DNA of 64,000 nt from Spirometra erinaceieuropaei (taxonomy: Eukaryota; Platyhelminthes; Cestoda; Diphyllobothriidea; Diphyllobothriidae): positions 83,347 to 147,346 of the forward strand of contig CACRXP010000377.1 of NCBI GenBank assembly GCA_902702965.1. The letters run 5' to 3'. Positions 1-10,661 of the stretch are shown piece after piece (the stretch's first letter is position 1; each line of letters begins with the position of its first letter). The translations under genes were made by a program, and so were the position numbers. A model generated the notes under the pieces. It ran no database searches. It saw only the letters and a list, made by a program, of their open reading frames with translations, and had not been told where the DNA came from.

Positions 1-415
1 AGCGCTAACGCAACGAATGATCAGCCTCCAAATCACTCAGCAATTATAAAACTTTTTAAAACCTAATTATACTCCTTTCTTAAGTATGTAACATGAAGAA
101 GACGTGATTTTTTATTGATTGATTAAAAGAAGGCATGTTTTTATTTATGGTTTCTATAAAATATCTTTGAATTTGCAAGATCATCGAAAATCAATGGGAA
201 AAATGCATGCTACTTAAGTATTCATTTTTCAATAAGTACGCTTTCTACAGGCGATTGAAAAGAATTGTATTTAAAAGCCGACATCCTGCAAGTCCGAAAT
301 GTTATAAGAGTATGCCGAAGATAAGCCGTATTACAACAGCGACCAAGTAATCCTTCCTAATCGAAAACGGATTTCAGAATTTCAGCCAACATTTTATGAG
401 GTTGGTCACTCACTT
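1..415. mobile_element. Arm of the 1-kb palindromic TA transposon, cut by window start
   Basis: This stretch aligns along its whole length with the right half of the palindromic element at 13053-14045. Shared blocks include TTTCTATAAAATAT, a GAAAATCRATGGGAAAAAT block and TTTCAGAATTTCAGCCAACA. It ends in a degraded terminus (GGTTGGTCACTCACTT) followed by TA at 416-417, the expected target dinucleotide. Only the right arm and some spacer are inside the window. It carries no coding capacity and is probably a non-autonomous Tc1/mariner-type copy. Confidence 0.7.
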
Positions 416-606
416 TATATAATGTTTATTGTTTTTAAGATTGGCACCAACGTCATTAACTATTATTCACAAAATGTACTTATATACCATTGGCCTTTGC
501 GATCGAAACGATTGGTGACCTGCCACGTGAAAAGTGCTTTAAGAACGATGACCAGTCGATAGATCAGAATTCAGCAGAACTCATGGCGCTCACCATTACG
601 ATAGTC

Positions 607-612
607 TTTAAT
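607..612 (-). promoter_or_regulatory. Possible polyA signal ATTAAA
   Basis: On the minus strand ATTAAA lies about 47 bases beyond the stop codon of the candidate terminal exon 660-827. This common variant signal supports that exon as the 3' end of a gene. One hexamer in AT-rich DNA is weak evidence by itself. Confidence 0.35.
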
Positions 613-659
613 TTCAAAGGATCACATTTGAGGAAACCAAGAGCACGCCAATGGGTTCA

Positions 660-827
660 TCAAACTCCGCGTTCATTGCCCAGGTGGTTCTGCAAAAACC
701 CAATCAACGACTGCTCTGGCAGTATAAACTCATGTCCTGGGCGTGTTACATTGACGGCACCCTTGCTGTCAGCAAATAGGATAAAATCTACTACCGCGGG
801 GGACAAGTGTACTTGATGGTTCCCCAC
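660..827 (-). CDS. Candidate terminal exon of minus-strand host gene
   Basis: On the minus strand an acceptor-like ACTGCAG is followed by 55 sense codons, starting VGNHQVHLSPAVVDFILFAD, and a TGA stop at 660-662. An ATTAAA follows 47 bases later. The exon starts in phase 0, which matches the phase-0 donor of the exon at 1952-2148. Its strand pattern loosely resembles the terminal exon at 47691-47942 of the plus-strand candidate gene (an alternating hydrophobic run, then a short loop rich in D, S and G), but the similarity is weak. I do not recognise the family. It could be a chance open frame; phase, position and polyA signal together make it worth listing. Confidence 0.35.
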   Translation of the reverse strand: MGNHQVHLSPAVVDFILFADSKGAVNVTRPGHEFILPEQSLIGFLQNHLGNERGV

Positions 828-1951
828 CTGCAGTCCACGATGGAAAAAGAATTAGAAGATTAAACTCCGTTTTTCAATGTTCTTGTCTGTCGACGACTAA
901 ATGGTAAATTGACGACCTCAGTCTGAAGAAATCAGACAAATTGCTCAATTTTCCGCAAATGATATGGCCAGCGCATGAATCGTCGATAGTAATGGAACAG
1001 AGTTCAGTATATGGCAACCTTTCGAGCTCAACTTATGACAGCTTGTCGTCAGCAGTTAAAATGCTATTTTATGCACTTTTGTACGCCACTTCTGGGTTTA
1101 TGCCAAGTTGACCTTCCCAATTGCAGAGATGGTCAAACCTGCATGTTAATTGACTTGTCCACTGTCGATATTACTGGAAGTTCCTCCAATTTCCAACAGA
1201 TTGCAGTGTGTCGCAATGCAACCTGTATCCACAACAGACATTATCTTGGTGTAACTTGTTATCTTTATTGGTATTTTTGGGCAGTTATAAATGAGTCTTT
1301 CTACCGAGTGTTGGAAACACCAACAACGTTGGTGGGATTCAAAACCATGACAACAAAGAACTGACTTGAGTGCAGGCAACGCTTTAACGGTCTGCGCTAA
1401 GAGGTCCAAATGGACGCAGTGATTTCAGACATGTTTGAGTCAATTTACCCGCCCAAACTTCTGGGACTGTTGAACTTACCAGTTCTGATTGAGCAGGCCG
1501 AATGCTTAAGCAGAATGTCCTAACGAATCAATTAAAATGTACCAAATAAATATCTGCCCATTTAATAAATTCGCGTTTTTGGAAAATTAGAAAAATTCCT
1601 TGGATCATATTGGAAAAATATCGGCAGCCTCGGTGTGGCATCGTAAGTCAGGCTGTTAAGACACTAACTGTATGTAAGGTACGCCTTTATTGCCAAGGAT
1701 CCAATTTGCACTGAGGTCACCGAGTTTTTCACAATTTGGTCAAATACAATATCAATTTTTTCCCCAGAAGTCTTGAATGCTAAAAGTACACAGAGTATAT
1801 AGGGGAGGGCACAAATCACTCTTAAACACATTTATAACTTGATAATATCCAAAGCTTTTCCATTTGATACATTTCTTTTTCTACTTTCTTGTACTTGATT
1901 TATGGGCGTAAAACTGCAATAAATAAGTGCATAAAAGTCAGAGGTTCTTAC
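828..1951 (-). other. Probable intron, no other content recognised
   Basis: Between the two minus-strand candidate exons I see no recognised mobile element. The open frames here (1011-1364 plus, 1146-1409 minus) lack recognisable domains or clear splice context. A short minus-strand open stretch near 880-1040 is protein-like, but I could not find convincing splice sites for it. Confidence 0.3.
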
Positions 1952-2148
1952 AAGCCATAGCCAGTAGATTCGAAGGTTTTCAGGTTCAATCCGGCAGGTA
2001 AGTATAGTTTCTTTTAATGTGCATATCACATCATCCGGCTGGACACCCTGCAGCCACACCTTCTGGAACACTGTCCCTTCGATAGTGGCATCTGCGCCAT
2101 TTAGGCGATTCCATACGAATAACTGAAGAAGTTTTTCGGCTCCACCTT
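1952..2148 (-). CDS. Candidate internal exon, paralog of the exon at 46451-46656
   Basis: On the minus strand a T-rich acceptor (CTTATTTTTTAG) opens a 197-base exon closed by a strong GTAAGA donor. It encodes about 65 residues, including VWLQGVQPDDVICTL and CRIEPENLRIYWLWL. The plus-strand exon at 46451-46656 encodes LRLFGLRPGDVSC and CKVNPEKINIYWLVT at matching positions. Both exons begin two bases before a full codon (completing xAA) and both end in phase 0; lengths differ by 9 bases. Shared sequence plus identical intron phases argue for a real, duplicated gene. Two cysteines 9 residues apart and the alternating hydrophobic pattern suggest an extracellular beta-rich domain. Function unknown. 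Confidence 0.5.
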
Positions 2149-4374
2149 CTAAAAAATAAGTGGTCGTAAAATGTGTCTGAACTCGCAAAAATGATATCAA
2201 TTAACATATTTAACCTAAACCCAGACGTTCAACTCAATATCAACTGGTGACGCTAAGTAGACGCACTTTGACCTTCTGGTCATTTTGGTCCGACATTTCG
2301 TTATTATACCTGACAGTGCACGTGGTTTATACCAATCGACCTGCTGGCTCTGATTTCAGTGACTTTCTACTATAATCCCGGATTTTGATTCTATCAACTG
2401 TGCACCACTCACGCATTGCCATCGTGCTGTCCACGGAAGGTACAGATCTAGGGCTCAGTTTTCAAAATAAACGTCCGTAATTCGTCCCATTGGAAGAATC
2501 GTGGTCATTTCACCTACAACCGGCGAGGTTTTTTCCCTTACCAAAGTGACGGCTTATTGCATTAGCAAAATACTAGACTCTACTTCAAACATCCTCTTTG
2601 ACCCGCATTTGGTTAAGTGAACAAACACTTCGGCAATTGAATCCAGCCTACAATACGTTTTGGCATTAACCCAGTAAGGTAGTGCGTTACTTGATCTCGT
2701 GCAGTTGGCATATCCTGGTAATGTTGGCTGCCAATGTTTTCAATAGGCACCTGACATACGGCGTCTGACCCCTTCGCGTAACCAGATAATATCCTTGACG
2801 TACTTTAATAAAATACATATTGTCTTCTGTTGTTTACCGCAAATGATTTTTGCTTTAGCATTCAAAAGTGTCACGCTGTATTTGGCTTGCTTTAAGTAGG
2901 CAATGCACGTACCACTCATGTCAGCGTATGAATGCATTATGCTGGGAAACGGAACATTTAGTTCACTTGCATTTGTGTCTGTGTGAATAAAACTAACGAA
3001 TAAATTTCGTCATCTGTCGCAGGTACTATGGTAAACTAACTATGCAAGTTAAACATTGTAGATATAAAAACATTCAGGTAATATGTGTCAGTAATAATTT
3101 GGCCCAGGGTAATTTGTTTCGATACATACTTCGAAGTAACATATATTCTAATGTATCCAGCCGTATTTTAATAGTAAATGAAACAAATAGGCCTTTTAAT
3201 GTCTCCTTGTAATGAAGCCTTCCGTTCTTTCAGATGAAGACAGATATATAATATAAGTAATAATTTAGACCGGAAACCAATGCCTTTTTTGTCATACCTG
3301 ATCATAAACCACAAGCAGAACCATTGATTATTAATTTCGCAAATTATTCGCCCTTAGGTAATATGTAAATCTCCAATCATGTAATTCAAGTTCTCTACCA
3401 AATTACAAAAAGTATATTTTATCACGTGGGCTCAATATCAGGCACTTTGCAGTGGTCAGTAAGATAAAAAATATGTGGGCCCAAAGCTCAGGCCTATAAG
3501 CGTTCGAATTAAAAATATGGCACAATAAAGATCATACTATAGATGTCCTTTTTGGACCTCATTGGAAAATAAAAATGCACTATTTGGCCATGTATTCTAA
3601 AAGCGAATAATGCACAGATGAGATCGTAATGCTGGTTTCCACAGAGAACGTTTTGCAGCTAATGCCGATATTGCCACATTTTGATAACCTTTTAGACATC
3701 TTCGATCGTCATTTTTATTCCATGGTCAACTGAATACTGCAAAAAGGTTCTTTTGCCTAAAGACGCTAGCTAGTTACGGTCTTATTCAGATGTGGTATTG
3801 AGAACAAAGTGATATGTCGCATTACAATTATACAGCATCCGGTTTTTTACTCTAGCTTCCGTCTCCCTAAATAGACGATAAGTGAATGATCTATATGACA
3901 TTTTCTTGAGGACTTCCATTCTTTAAGGCATGGCGGCTGTTCTATTTGGTTATTGTTTCCCGTTCCATAATCTCCTGCGCACAATAGACATGCTCCTAAT
4001 GGGCTATTCGAAATCCACAAAATGTTAGGAAATTGACGTCAAACAAACAAAACGCCTACATTTTATTCAGAAATAATATTAATCAAGAATTAGCAAAGGA
4101 CATTTGTGTGATATTTATACTGTATATAACGCACTTTGCTTAACAGAATCAAAAAAACATCTTTACTTTTGCTGAAGATGACACATCACTGACAATTCAG
4201 TTATTGCCAACACGAGCAAAAATTTGCGAGTTCCAGGAAGTAGTTGATAAGGGGCAGAAGCGACCTTTGAAACAAAGAGGTCAGGTAATGATACCGATAG
4301 AACTTATGTCACGACAAGAAGCATCTGGAGTCGTTTACCGGATCTGATACAATTGAGGGCAAAGTAACTAGTTC
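2149..4374. other. Probable intron / unassigned AT-rich DNA
   Basis: No recognised element. One minus-strand frame (2740-2937) begins just inside a good acceptor (GTTCCGTTTCCCAG) and contains a two-cysteine stretch ending in VKDIIWL that faintly resembles the exon at 1952-2148. Its phases do not fit the neighbouring exons, so I do not call it. The rest shows only short stop-riddled frames. Confidence 0.25.
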
Positions 4375-4905
4375 GGAGGAACTGGAAGACGGATCTGGAC
4401 GCAAATTTCCGAACACGCGGCTGCGGTCCGGAGAAATGACGCCAACTTTCAGATCGCGGCCCATTCAGAGAACCCACGCCACAGACGCCAGTTTTAACTG
4501 AGTGATAAATGTTGCCTCAGATTAAATGTGCTAGTGCAAGGACATCTCCGCTCCATATTCGGCGCTGAGGTATTGTGTGAACAAAGTACTAAACCACTCA
4601 GGTAACGTGAAAACCGGTGGGTCGGATGGTAGAATAATCATCACGCCAGTAAGCAACACGGGTGTTGAGAATTCAACAGTTAACAACGTTAGTGTCGACC
4701 TTCAAGAAATTAGTGCACCAGCGGGCAGCAATCATTAATGAAGAGGAGAGCGGTTAATTATCATATGTATGCGGTAGGATACCGACTGAGGCCTATCAAT
4801 ACTGCACCTTTCTGTTCACAAATAACCCGTTTCTGCCACTTTCTATGATGATGGTCTCAAGTGCGAGTCGGAGACGTCAGGCAAACAAAGCTGTTGTTCC
4901 AGGGA
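4375..4905 (+). mobile_element. 3' end of a Penelope-like element (decayed)
   Basis: A plus-strand frame near 4383-4470 reads TGRRIWTQISEHAAAVRRND then ANFQIAAHS, the second part of a GIY-YIG endonuclease as found at the C-terminus of PLEs. The following 400 bases align with the PLE tail at 59262-59790. Shared blocks include ATCATCACGCCAG, GAGCGGTTAATT, TATGCGGT and TTTCTGCCACT. Only the C-terminal coding scrap and 3' tail remain, broken by stops. The tail ends with a degenerate hammerhead-like motif. The copy is dead and lies in the putative intron of the minus-strand gene. Confidence 0.65.
4839..4886 (+). ncRNA. Degenerate hammerhead ribozyme motif of a PLE tail
   Basis: The order matches the PLE-type hammerhead: short stem I, core box, stem II hairpin, GAAA box, ACGTC. 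The core box reads ATGATGA instead of CTGANGA and the second box reads GAGA instead of GAAA. Stem II (GGTCTC/GAGTC-like) and the ACGTCAGGC end are preserved. With two core substitutions it should not self-cleave. Hammerheads in PLE terminal repeats are established in the literature; assignment here is by eye. Confidence 0.45.
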
Positions 4906-5481
4906 TCACTTCTTTTTTTCTTCTTATCCACTCAATAATTACCCTTGATTAGAAAATCTTACCCAGCAGGTATATGGACTTTCCAAGGACATTGCCCCCA
5001 ATAGTGCAATAACGAACGACAGGTACGTTCGCGTCTGCATGCACCTTTTCGGTGTGTTGAAAACTGTCCCCGTCCCATTGTATTCCTTTAAAATAAACAA
5101 TTAACATTTTGGTAAATATTTAGCACCTTATTCTTATTTATTTTCATCAAGTGGTTTGTTGAATTGATTATGTAATCTAGAAATAATACGGTCGCTCCCT
5201 TGCATTAGGCCGACAAAGAACTACTGTGAAGAATAAAGATTTTAATGTGACTATGCAGTTGCCGCGTATATTGCATCAAAGTCAAAAAACATGGTTTATT
5301 ATTTCTGAATAATAACAGAAAAACATTTCCTGCACCTGCACTGACAGAAAGCACACAACTTATGAAATACCTGCTTATGGCGTCTTAGTAGGCATGCTAT
5401 ATCAGTTCAAGAGAGGTGAAAATGCGATTCCCAGGTTGCATACCAAAATAAGAGGAGGCGTTCACCAAGAGAGGTGTATTT

Positions 5482-5532
5482 GAGGTCTGACGTTTCGGGT
5501 AGTCGTTTCTTCTACCCATCTTCAGAGACTGA
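5482..5532 (-). ncRNA. Hammerhead ribozyme motif, core intact
   Basis: On the minus strand the order is GTCT, CTGAAGA, T, GGGTAG, a 9-base loop, CTACCC, GAAAC, GTC, AGAC. CTGAAGA fits the CUGANGA core, the six-base stem II is perfect, GAAA is intact, and GTCT/AGAC forms stem I around the GUC cleavage triplet. Stem III is reduced to an ACGT palindrome, so activity would need pairing between two copies. One extra base sits between the core box and stem II; my recollection is that PLE hammerheads often show this. Self-cleavage is predicted, not shown. Confidence 0.6.
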
Positions 5533-5668
5533 GCAGTCGTGCACACAGCTAAGATGGGCGGAAATCAGGTAACGGTGACATGCGGATCGGATGCAGCCAC
5601 GCAGGCGGCATTGATGGGCCAGGCTTTGAACAAAGTACGTCAAAAAAGGATTGCTGTGTGCACGACTG

Positions 5669-5720
5669 CTCAGTCTCTGAAGATGGGTAGAAGGAACGAC
5701 TACCCGAAAGGTCAGACCTC
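5669..5720 (+). ncRNA. Hammerhead ribozyme motif, nearly intact
   Basis: This is the plus-strand counterpart in the right arm: AGTCT, CTGAAGA, T, GGGTAG, loop, CTACCC, GAAAG, GTC, AGAC. It differs from the left arm by GAAAG for GAAAC, which destroys the ACGT palindrome used as minimal stem III, and by one loop change. All listed core bases are present. Activity would probably be lower than for the left-arm motif. Confidence 0.5.
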
Positions 5721-5773
5721 AAATACACCTCTCCCGGTGAACGCCTCCTCTTCTTTTGATATGCTATATCAGT

Positions 5774-7229
5774 GTTATATTTTGCTTAACCTTCGTTATC
5801 GTTTCAATATAGAATAACTATAGAGTCTGAGCCTAAACCTATGATTCAGAAGAGCAAAACAGTCAAGATTCGCTAGAATTTTTTTTGAATGTCCCATAGT
5901 GCTTTACTGAGTTTGGCCTTCTTTAATCGATAACGGCTGATTATTTGCTTACCATTCGATTACGCGTTCTTAATTAACATGTGTCAAACTAAACTTTGAC
6001 AAATTAAAACAGGCGTACGGCTAAAATGCGAGGTGTCTTAAAACATTTTTAGCTTTTTTAATCGAGGAGTCCTTTTGTCCACTTTAAAAACCGACATGAG
6101 CGTCAATGCCTTTTCTAGAAATCCATGATACTTATTTTCTCAGCTGGCCTTAATATTCATTTCTTATCGAAAAACGTAAACACCTAAGTTGTACGCCGGC
6201 TTACTTATTTTTCTTACCACATTTGCCTGATTCATTTGAAGTAGTTACGCCTGAACAAATAAATTGTGACGTATCCGAGCAGGAAAAGGCCTGGAATAAA
6301 TTACAACCGGTTATTTAGAATTGAAAACGCAGCTCATAAGAAAATGCAAATGGGAGTTATTTTCGTAAAAAAGTGGATATGTGACTAATTTTAACTCCAG
6401 AATACATTCTTAAAAAGTCGCTCTGATGCTGTATGATTTCCGTTAAAAAATAACCTTTTGCTTGGCAACATGAGCGTTTGGGGCTGCGCAGCAATTCAGA
6501 GCCTAAACTTGTCGTCAAATGTTCTAGACAGCATTTTGATATATTCGTGATTCACTACGAAAAAAATGCCATTTCCCAGCGGCCTATGCCACAAGTAGAA
6601 GGGATTCAAACAAGAAGTTCGTAAGCGCCATACAGGATAAGCAGGTATGCAATTTAGACATTTTGGCGTCTAGTTCATCCGGAATCCAGAGTTAATCAAA
6701 ACTGAGGGTCATAGAGTTAATGACTGCGCGGAAGTCATATTTTTATCGCATTCTACATTAGAAACTCCGCACGTTCGGAATAGTAACTTTTACTAAATGC
6801 AGCCCTTATTTGGATCGATAAATTCTTTTGATTATACTGTCAATAACGTTCGCGTTTGTTGGGCAAAGTTTTAAAACGAACAATGCTCGGATGAAAGCGA
6901 ATGTTTAAATGGTATAAAAGTAATCATTTATCTTTATCGGTAAACACATCCTTATCGCACATTAATAATAAGCAAATGTGTTTCTTGCTTAGCACAATAT
7001 ACTGAATTTGCGAATGACTGCAATTTCGGAAACGAGATATATTTAAAAGAGGCATATTTAATTTGAACTAATCACCTAGTCTTTCATAATCATATCTGGC
7101 AGATGTACTAATAGGTAAAGAGATTTTCCGTTAGCTTAACATTTTCTAGCCGATAATGAATGCAATATGAATTGAGGTAGATGTAAGTAGCTTGAAGATA
7201 TTTTGCCTTCTTCCGAGTTGATGATATAC
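5774..7229. other. Unassigned AT-rich DNA, probable intron
   Basis: Stops are frequent in all frames. I see no repeat match to the rest of the window, no RNA gene and no splice-bounded exon. Confidence 0.25.
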
Positions 7230-7397
7230 GTTGTCCAAAACATTCCAGATTCCAAATCTGTACAGAAATACTCACTTCTGAGTATTCTGCTTTTCCCACA
7301 TATACCAGCCAGGAAACGTAGTAGTCCTCAGCGGTTGATTCCAAAAGCCGATTGTTTGTCTCCATCCCATTGGCAGTCAGGAAAAGTGGTGAATCAG
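7230..7397 (-). CDS. Candidate exon of minus-strand host gene
   Basis: The minus strand is open here and reads protein-like, including LFLTANGMETNNRLLES and AEDYYVSWLVYVGKAEYSE. An acceptor AG (ATCTTGAAG) precedes it in phase 1. Two donors are possible: a strong GTGAGT ending the exon at 7276 (phase 0), or a weaker GTATAT ending it at 7230 (phase 1). The second gives a symmetrical phase 1-1 exon of 168 bases, as in extracellular proteins, and would join in frame to the exon at 1952-2148. The acceptor is weak and no domain is recognised. Confidence 0.3.
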
Positions 7398-8202
7398 CTT
7401 CAAGATTGGTGTAAGTATTGCGAATAAATAAAGTGTTTTTTGTTAATATGAAACAAAATTAATCTCATACAAGCACATCGTGTGTCGCTATTCGCTTCGG
7501 GGTCACTTTGTGTTGATATAAAGGTTGTCGGATAAGTGCATATCTACTTAATTTTCATGGTAGTGAAATTAAAAAGACGATAAATAGTAATGTTTTTCTT
7601 TAAATTTGAACCTGTTTCTCTAGTTCACATAGTTTTGATCTCGTTAATATATTACCGTCTGCATCTTAGTAACATTTGTTTTTGACTGAAATACTGTTTG
7701 GCGTCTACACATACGAATGTTGGTATTCTCTTTATTTCGTCAAAATGACAGGAAGCTCAAGTGTCCAACACCCACGATTCCCTTTAAAGAAACTGAAATG
7801 AATCGAGATGTTCGTTTGCATTCGATTGAATTTGTCTTCTTCAACACAAAGTTTAGAACTGTCATCAAAGAAAGATATCACCAAATCTATATGCAGCCAT
7901 GTGTTATAAACATTTGGCTATTTACAACGCCGTAAAAATAACCGCGAAAGTAATTTATCGCAAATGTTAAACTGATTTTACAATCCTATGTTAAAGTTAT
8001 TATTCCATGTTTAAATGTTAAAACGTACATTTGTTCAATCATTTTTTTCACCACAGACCTGTCTGGTTGTCATTAAATATAAACCACTTTCAAGATCCTC
8101 GCCCAAACCATAACATAATAACATGTTTTCAGAATAAAAAGCTCAATTATAAAACAGTTCTATATCCGAAACAATATGTATTATTGCGACTGGCCGAATT
8201 AC

Positions 8203-8328
8203 CTTGCCAGACCACGATGTACTCAGAAATCACCGAGATGCTTTCAACGCTGACAAAGCATGAATATGCATTGAATGTTGCTCCTTCAATTGTAACATTT
8301 ACTGTTACTTCCCCGGTGCTTGAATTCT
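8203..8328 (-). CDS. Candidate exon of minus-strand host gene
   Basis: On the minus strand an AG after GTGTTTATTCA opens a 126-base phase 1-1 exon ending at a GTAATT donor. It encodes about 42 residues, including STGEVTVNVTIEGATFNAYS and SVISEYIVVWQ. The alternating polar/hydrophobic pattern, an N-x-T sequon and one cysteine suggest a beta-sheet extracellular domain. Joined to the next candidate exon it stays in frame. The start could be two bases later. Not recognised as a family; the opposite strand is also open (8031-8333), so coding strand is not certain. Confidence 0.3.
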
Positions 8329-10661
8329 CTTGAATAAACACGGTTTGGTAACACATATAATCGATTTACAATATTTTGCTTATGAAATTCCACAAGTAAG
8401 CTTCTATAAAAGGCGTTTTAGTCAAGTAAAAATAATTGAAAACAAATGTTTTGGTGTCACATATCGCATACCGTTTGTGTTTTGCTCCCTTAATTTTAAT
8501 ACATACTGCGGTCATAATGCTTTTTAATTACACCCAATAAAATAATGCAACCAGAAGAAAACTTACAGCTCAGGTACAACATAAAAAGTTAAATAGTTTG
8601 AGAGAAAAACTGTTAAGAAATGGCATTACATTTGTCAAAAGATTGGTCGTATTTTCTCGAGACTAGGACGTGTGTAGACATATAAGACACCTTCGTCTTC
8701 TAAAATCTCTTTAAGGAATATTTTTCCCTTACGCCTTGGCTGGTCATTGCATACTCTGGTTAAAGCCCCATTGCCATGATTGCGTTTTGAATTTTTTTAC
8801 TTTAAAGACTGTTACATTATAAGCCAATTAAAACAGTTATGAATGCGAAAATAAAGATGTATTTGGGCTTCCGAAAACAACGGATTTTTGCTACAAATAT
8901 TACACAGTGTAAACGATGAGCAATGTTGAACTCCAACACTGATGTAAGCCCAAATAAGTTGTATAGGTTTGACGAATATCGACATTGACGATAGAGCCAT
9001 GAAGGTTAGCCGCGCGGGGACTAACTGCTTTTGCGTTCAATTTAGCTCCCGAATATAAGGCCTAATGTGACAGACTAAATTACTTGTTGAACTCCAGGCC
9101 AAATTCTGGAAGCACGATGCGCAGTTTTTGGTAATATAGACCCATCCCTTATTTCTCACCTAAATGTCTGATAATGCTAGAACGTCACCGACCTACGCAT
9201 CATGATATGAGAAATACAATATTTCATTGCAAATGAGAACAACCCTCTTATTAACAATAGACGGTGCTATAATGCCTTGTCTAAAGGCGCGCTAGTTTCA
9301 TCAATAGATAACTAAGTCATCTTGAGTTGTTTGAATGTTCAAGAAACAGGAGGAATTTCCTAGAATATACGCAATCTGCAAATCAGAGAAATTGTTATCA
9401 TAGCTTTCTCCCCGTTGAGTGAGGAAAATAGCAAATCATAAAGAACATGTAGTTACAAAATCAAAATTATCAGTGACTGACTGCCTCTAGACGAGTCAAT
9501 ATTAAGTTCTTGGTGATCGTAACCTGAAGTTTTTGAAATAAAATACTGTACAAACCACCAACCTGTTGTATTGACCTCTTTGATTTGATAACCGCCATTT
9601 AGGTAGCAGAAAACCTAGACGCAAAATAGTTATATTTGGTTTCGAACTTTGGATTATTAAGCTCCGGTATGTAAAAAAAGCCATTAATGCCTAAAGTCAT
9701 GCGGATGGTTTAATATCCGCTGAAGGCGTTCATCCGGGTCTATTCTATCTACCCAGTCTAAGCTGGATCACACATCTGGAACCACTAACCTTAAATATTC
9801 TAACCCGCATCATGTTCTCTCACGTTTGTCTAGCTAAAAACGAAGTCACTTCTCTCACACTCATTTTTGCTAACTGATAACGGACAACACATCACTCAAT
9901 TGTTTGACATGACTCTAGTCTTCTCCCATCGTCCATTTTATCCGTTGGTTCTTATCGTTTTCCCTGCTTATCATAGCTTCAACTATCGAAATAAACTTTC
10001 GAAAAAAAGATAAACATATGCACTTTGTTGATTTAGTACTTCTCCTTTTTGACAGAAGTACTGCCTGAGAACGTATGCAGTCCGTTGTAATTCTTTTGAT
10101 TATTACATATTTATTTCATATAATAAGCATATGCGCTGTTTTTAAATCAGATATTTTGCAAGAATTTTTGCCTAGATAAGAAAAATTAACTGGCTTTAGT
10201 CAAAATCAAGGAATTCACCTCCAAGGTGTTTGTGGGTTTTTTCACTTTCCACGAAAGTTGAGCATAATTATCTTTGATGCATTGTACAGCCGGACCCTGT
10301 GGAATGATGTAGTCTACGAAGGAAATTGATGGGAGAAAATGCGTTTATCCGCTGAGTCTTGTATACTAATTTGGGAATTAAAGCTCCGATTCACAGAATT
10401 CAAAATAACGGTGCATGCGATGGAGTAAACGTACAATGATGCCACTTATCACAAAGCGCGTTAATTAGACTTTTTTAATAACCAAAAGTTACGTCCGCCG
10501 ATGTTTTCATAGTCTGCACTTTTTGCTTGGATTCGAATTTCGAGTTCTATGATTGGCAGTGTATGCGTTAATGAACCCCGGCATTTTCTGTCGGCTTTGT
10601 CTGTTTCTCAGAATTTTCTCTGATTGGCGCGTGGTAAGTTATCTTTTTTGGCTTTGATTAC
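8329..10661. other. Unassigned, probable intron
   Basis: No mobile element recognised. A minus-strand frame (8812-9000) has a decent acceptor (CTTACATCAG) before a cysteine-rich stretch starting VGVQHCSSFTLC, but its phases do not match neighbours. Other frames are short. Confidence 0.2.

Larger units (their letters stand above)
5407..5760. mobile_element. Foldback element with two opposed hammerhead-like motifs
   Basis: Two arms of about 111 bases (5439-5549 and 5653-5763) are near-perfect inverted repeats around a loop of about 103 bases that is GC-richer than its surroundings. The whole is bracketed by 13-base direct repeats ATGCTATATCAGT at 5394-5406 and 5761-5773, a plausible target-site duplication; the outer end of the right arm overlaps the second copy by 3 bases. 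Each arm holds a hammerhead-like motif. The arrangement is what two inverted PLE pseudo-LTRs, or a small retrozyme-like derivative, would leave. The open frame 5539-5817 merely runs through it and is not a gene. Confidence 0.65.

Noticed and set aside
1980..1995. GGTTCAATCC resembling a tRNA B box
   Set aside because: It lies within the candidate exon 1952-2148, and no A box or cloverleaf could be formed around it. No other tRNA candidate survived inspection.
5482..5532. Rho-independent-type terminator hairpin
   Set aside because: The context is eukaryotic and the hairpin carries the ordered CTGANGA, GAAA and GTC boxes of a hammerhead, with no T run following.
5539..5817. 92-codon frame in the foldback element
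   Set aside because: It runs through arm, loop and arm of an inverted repeat and matches no family; the hammerhead structure explains the sequence better.
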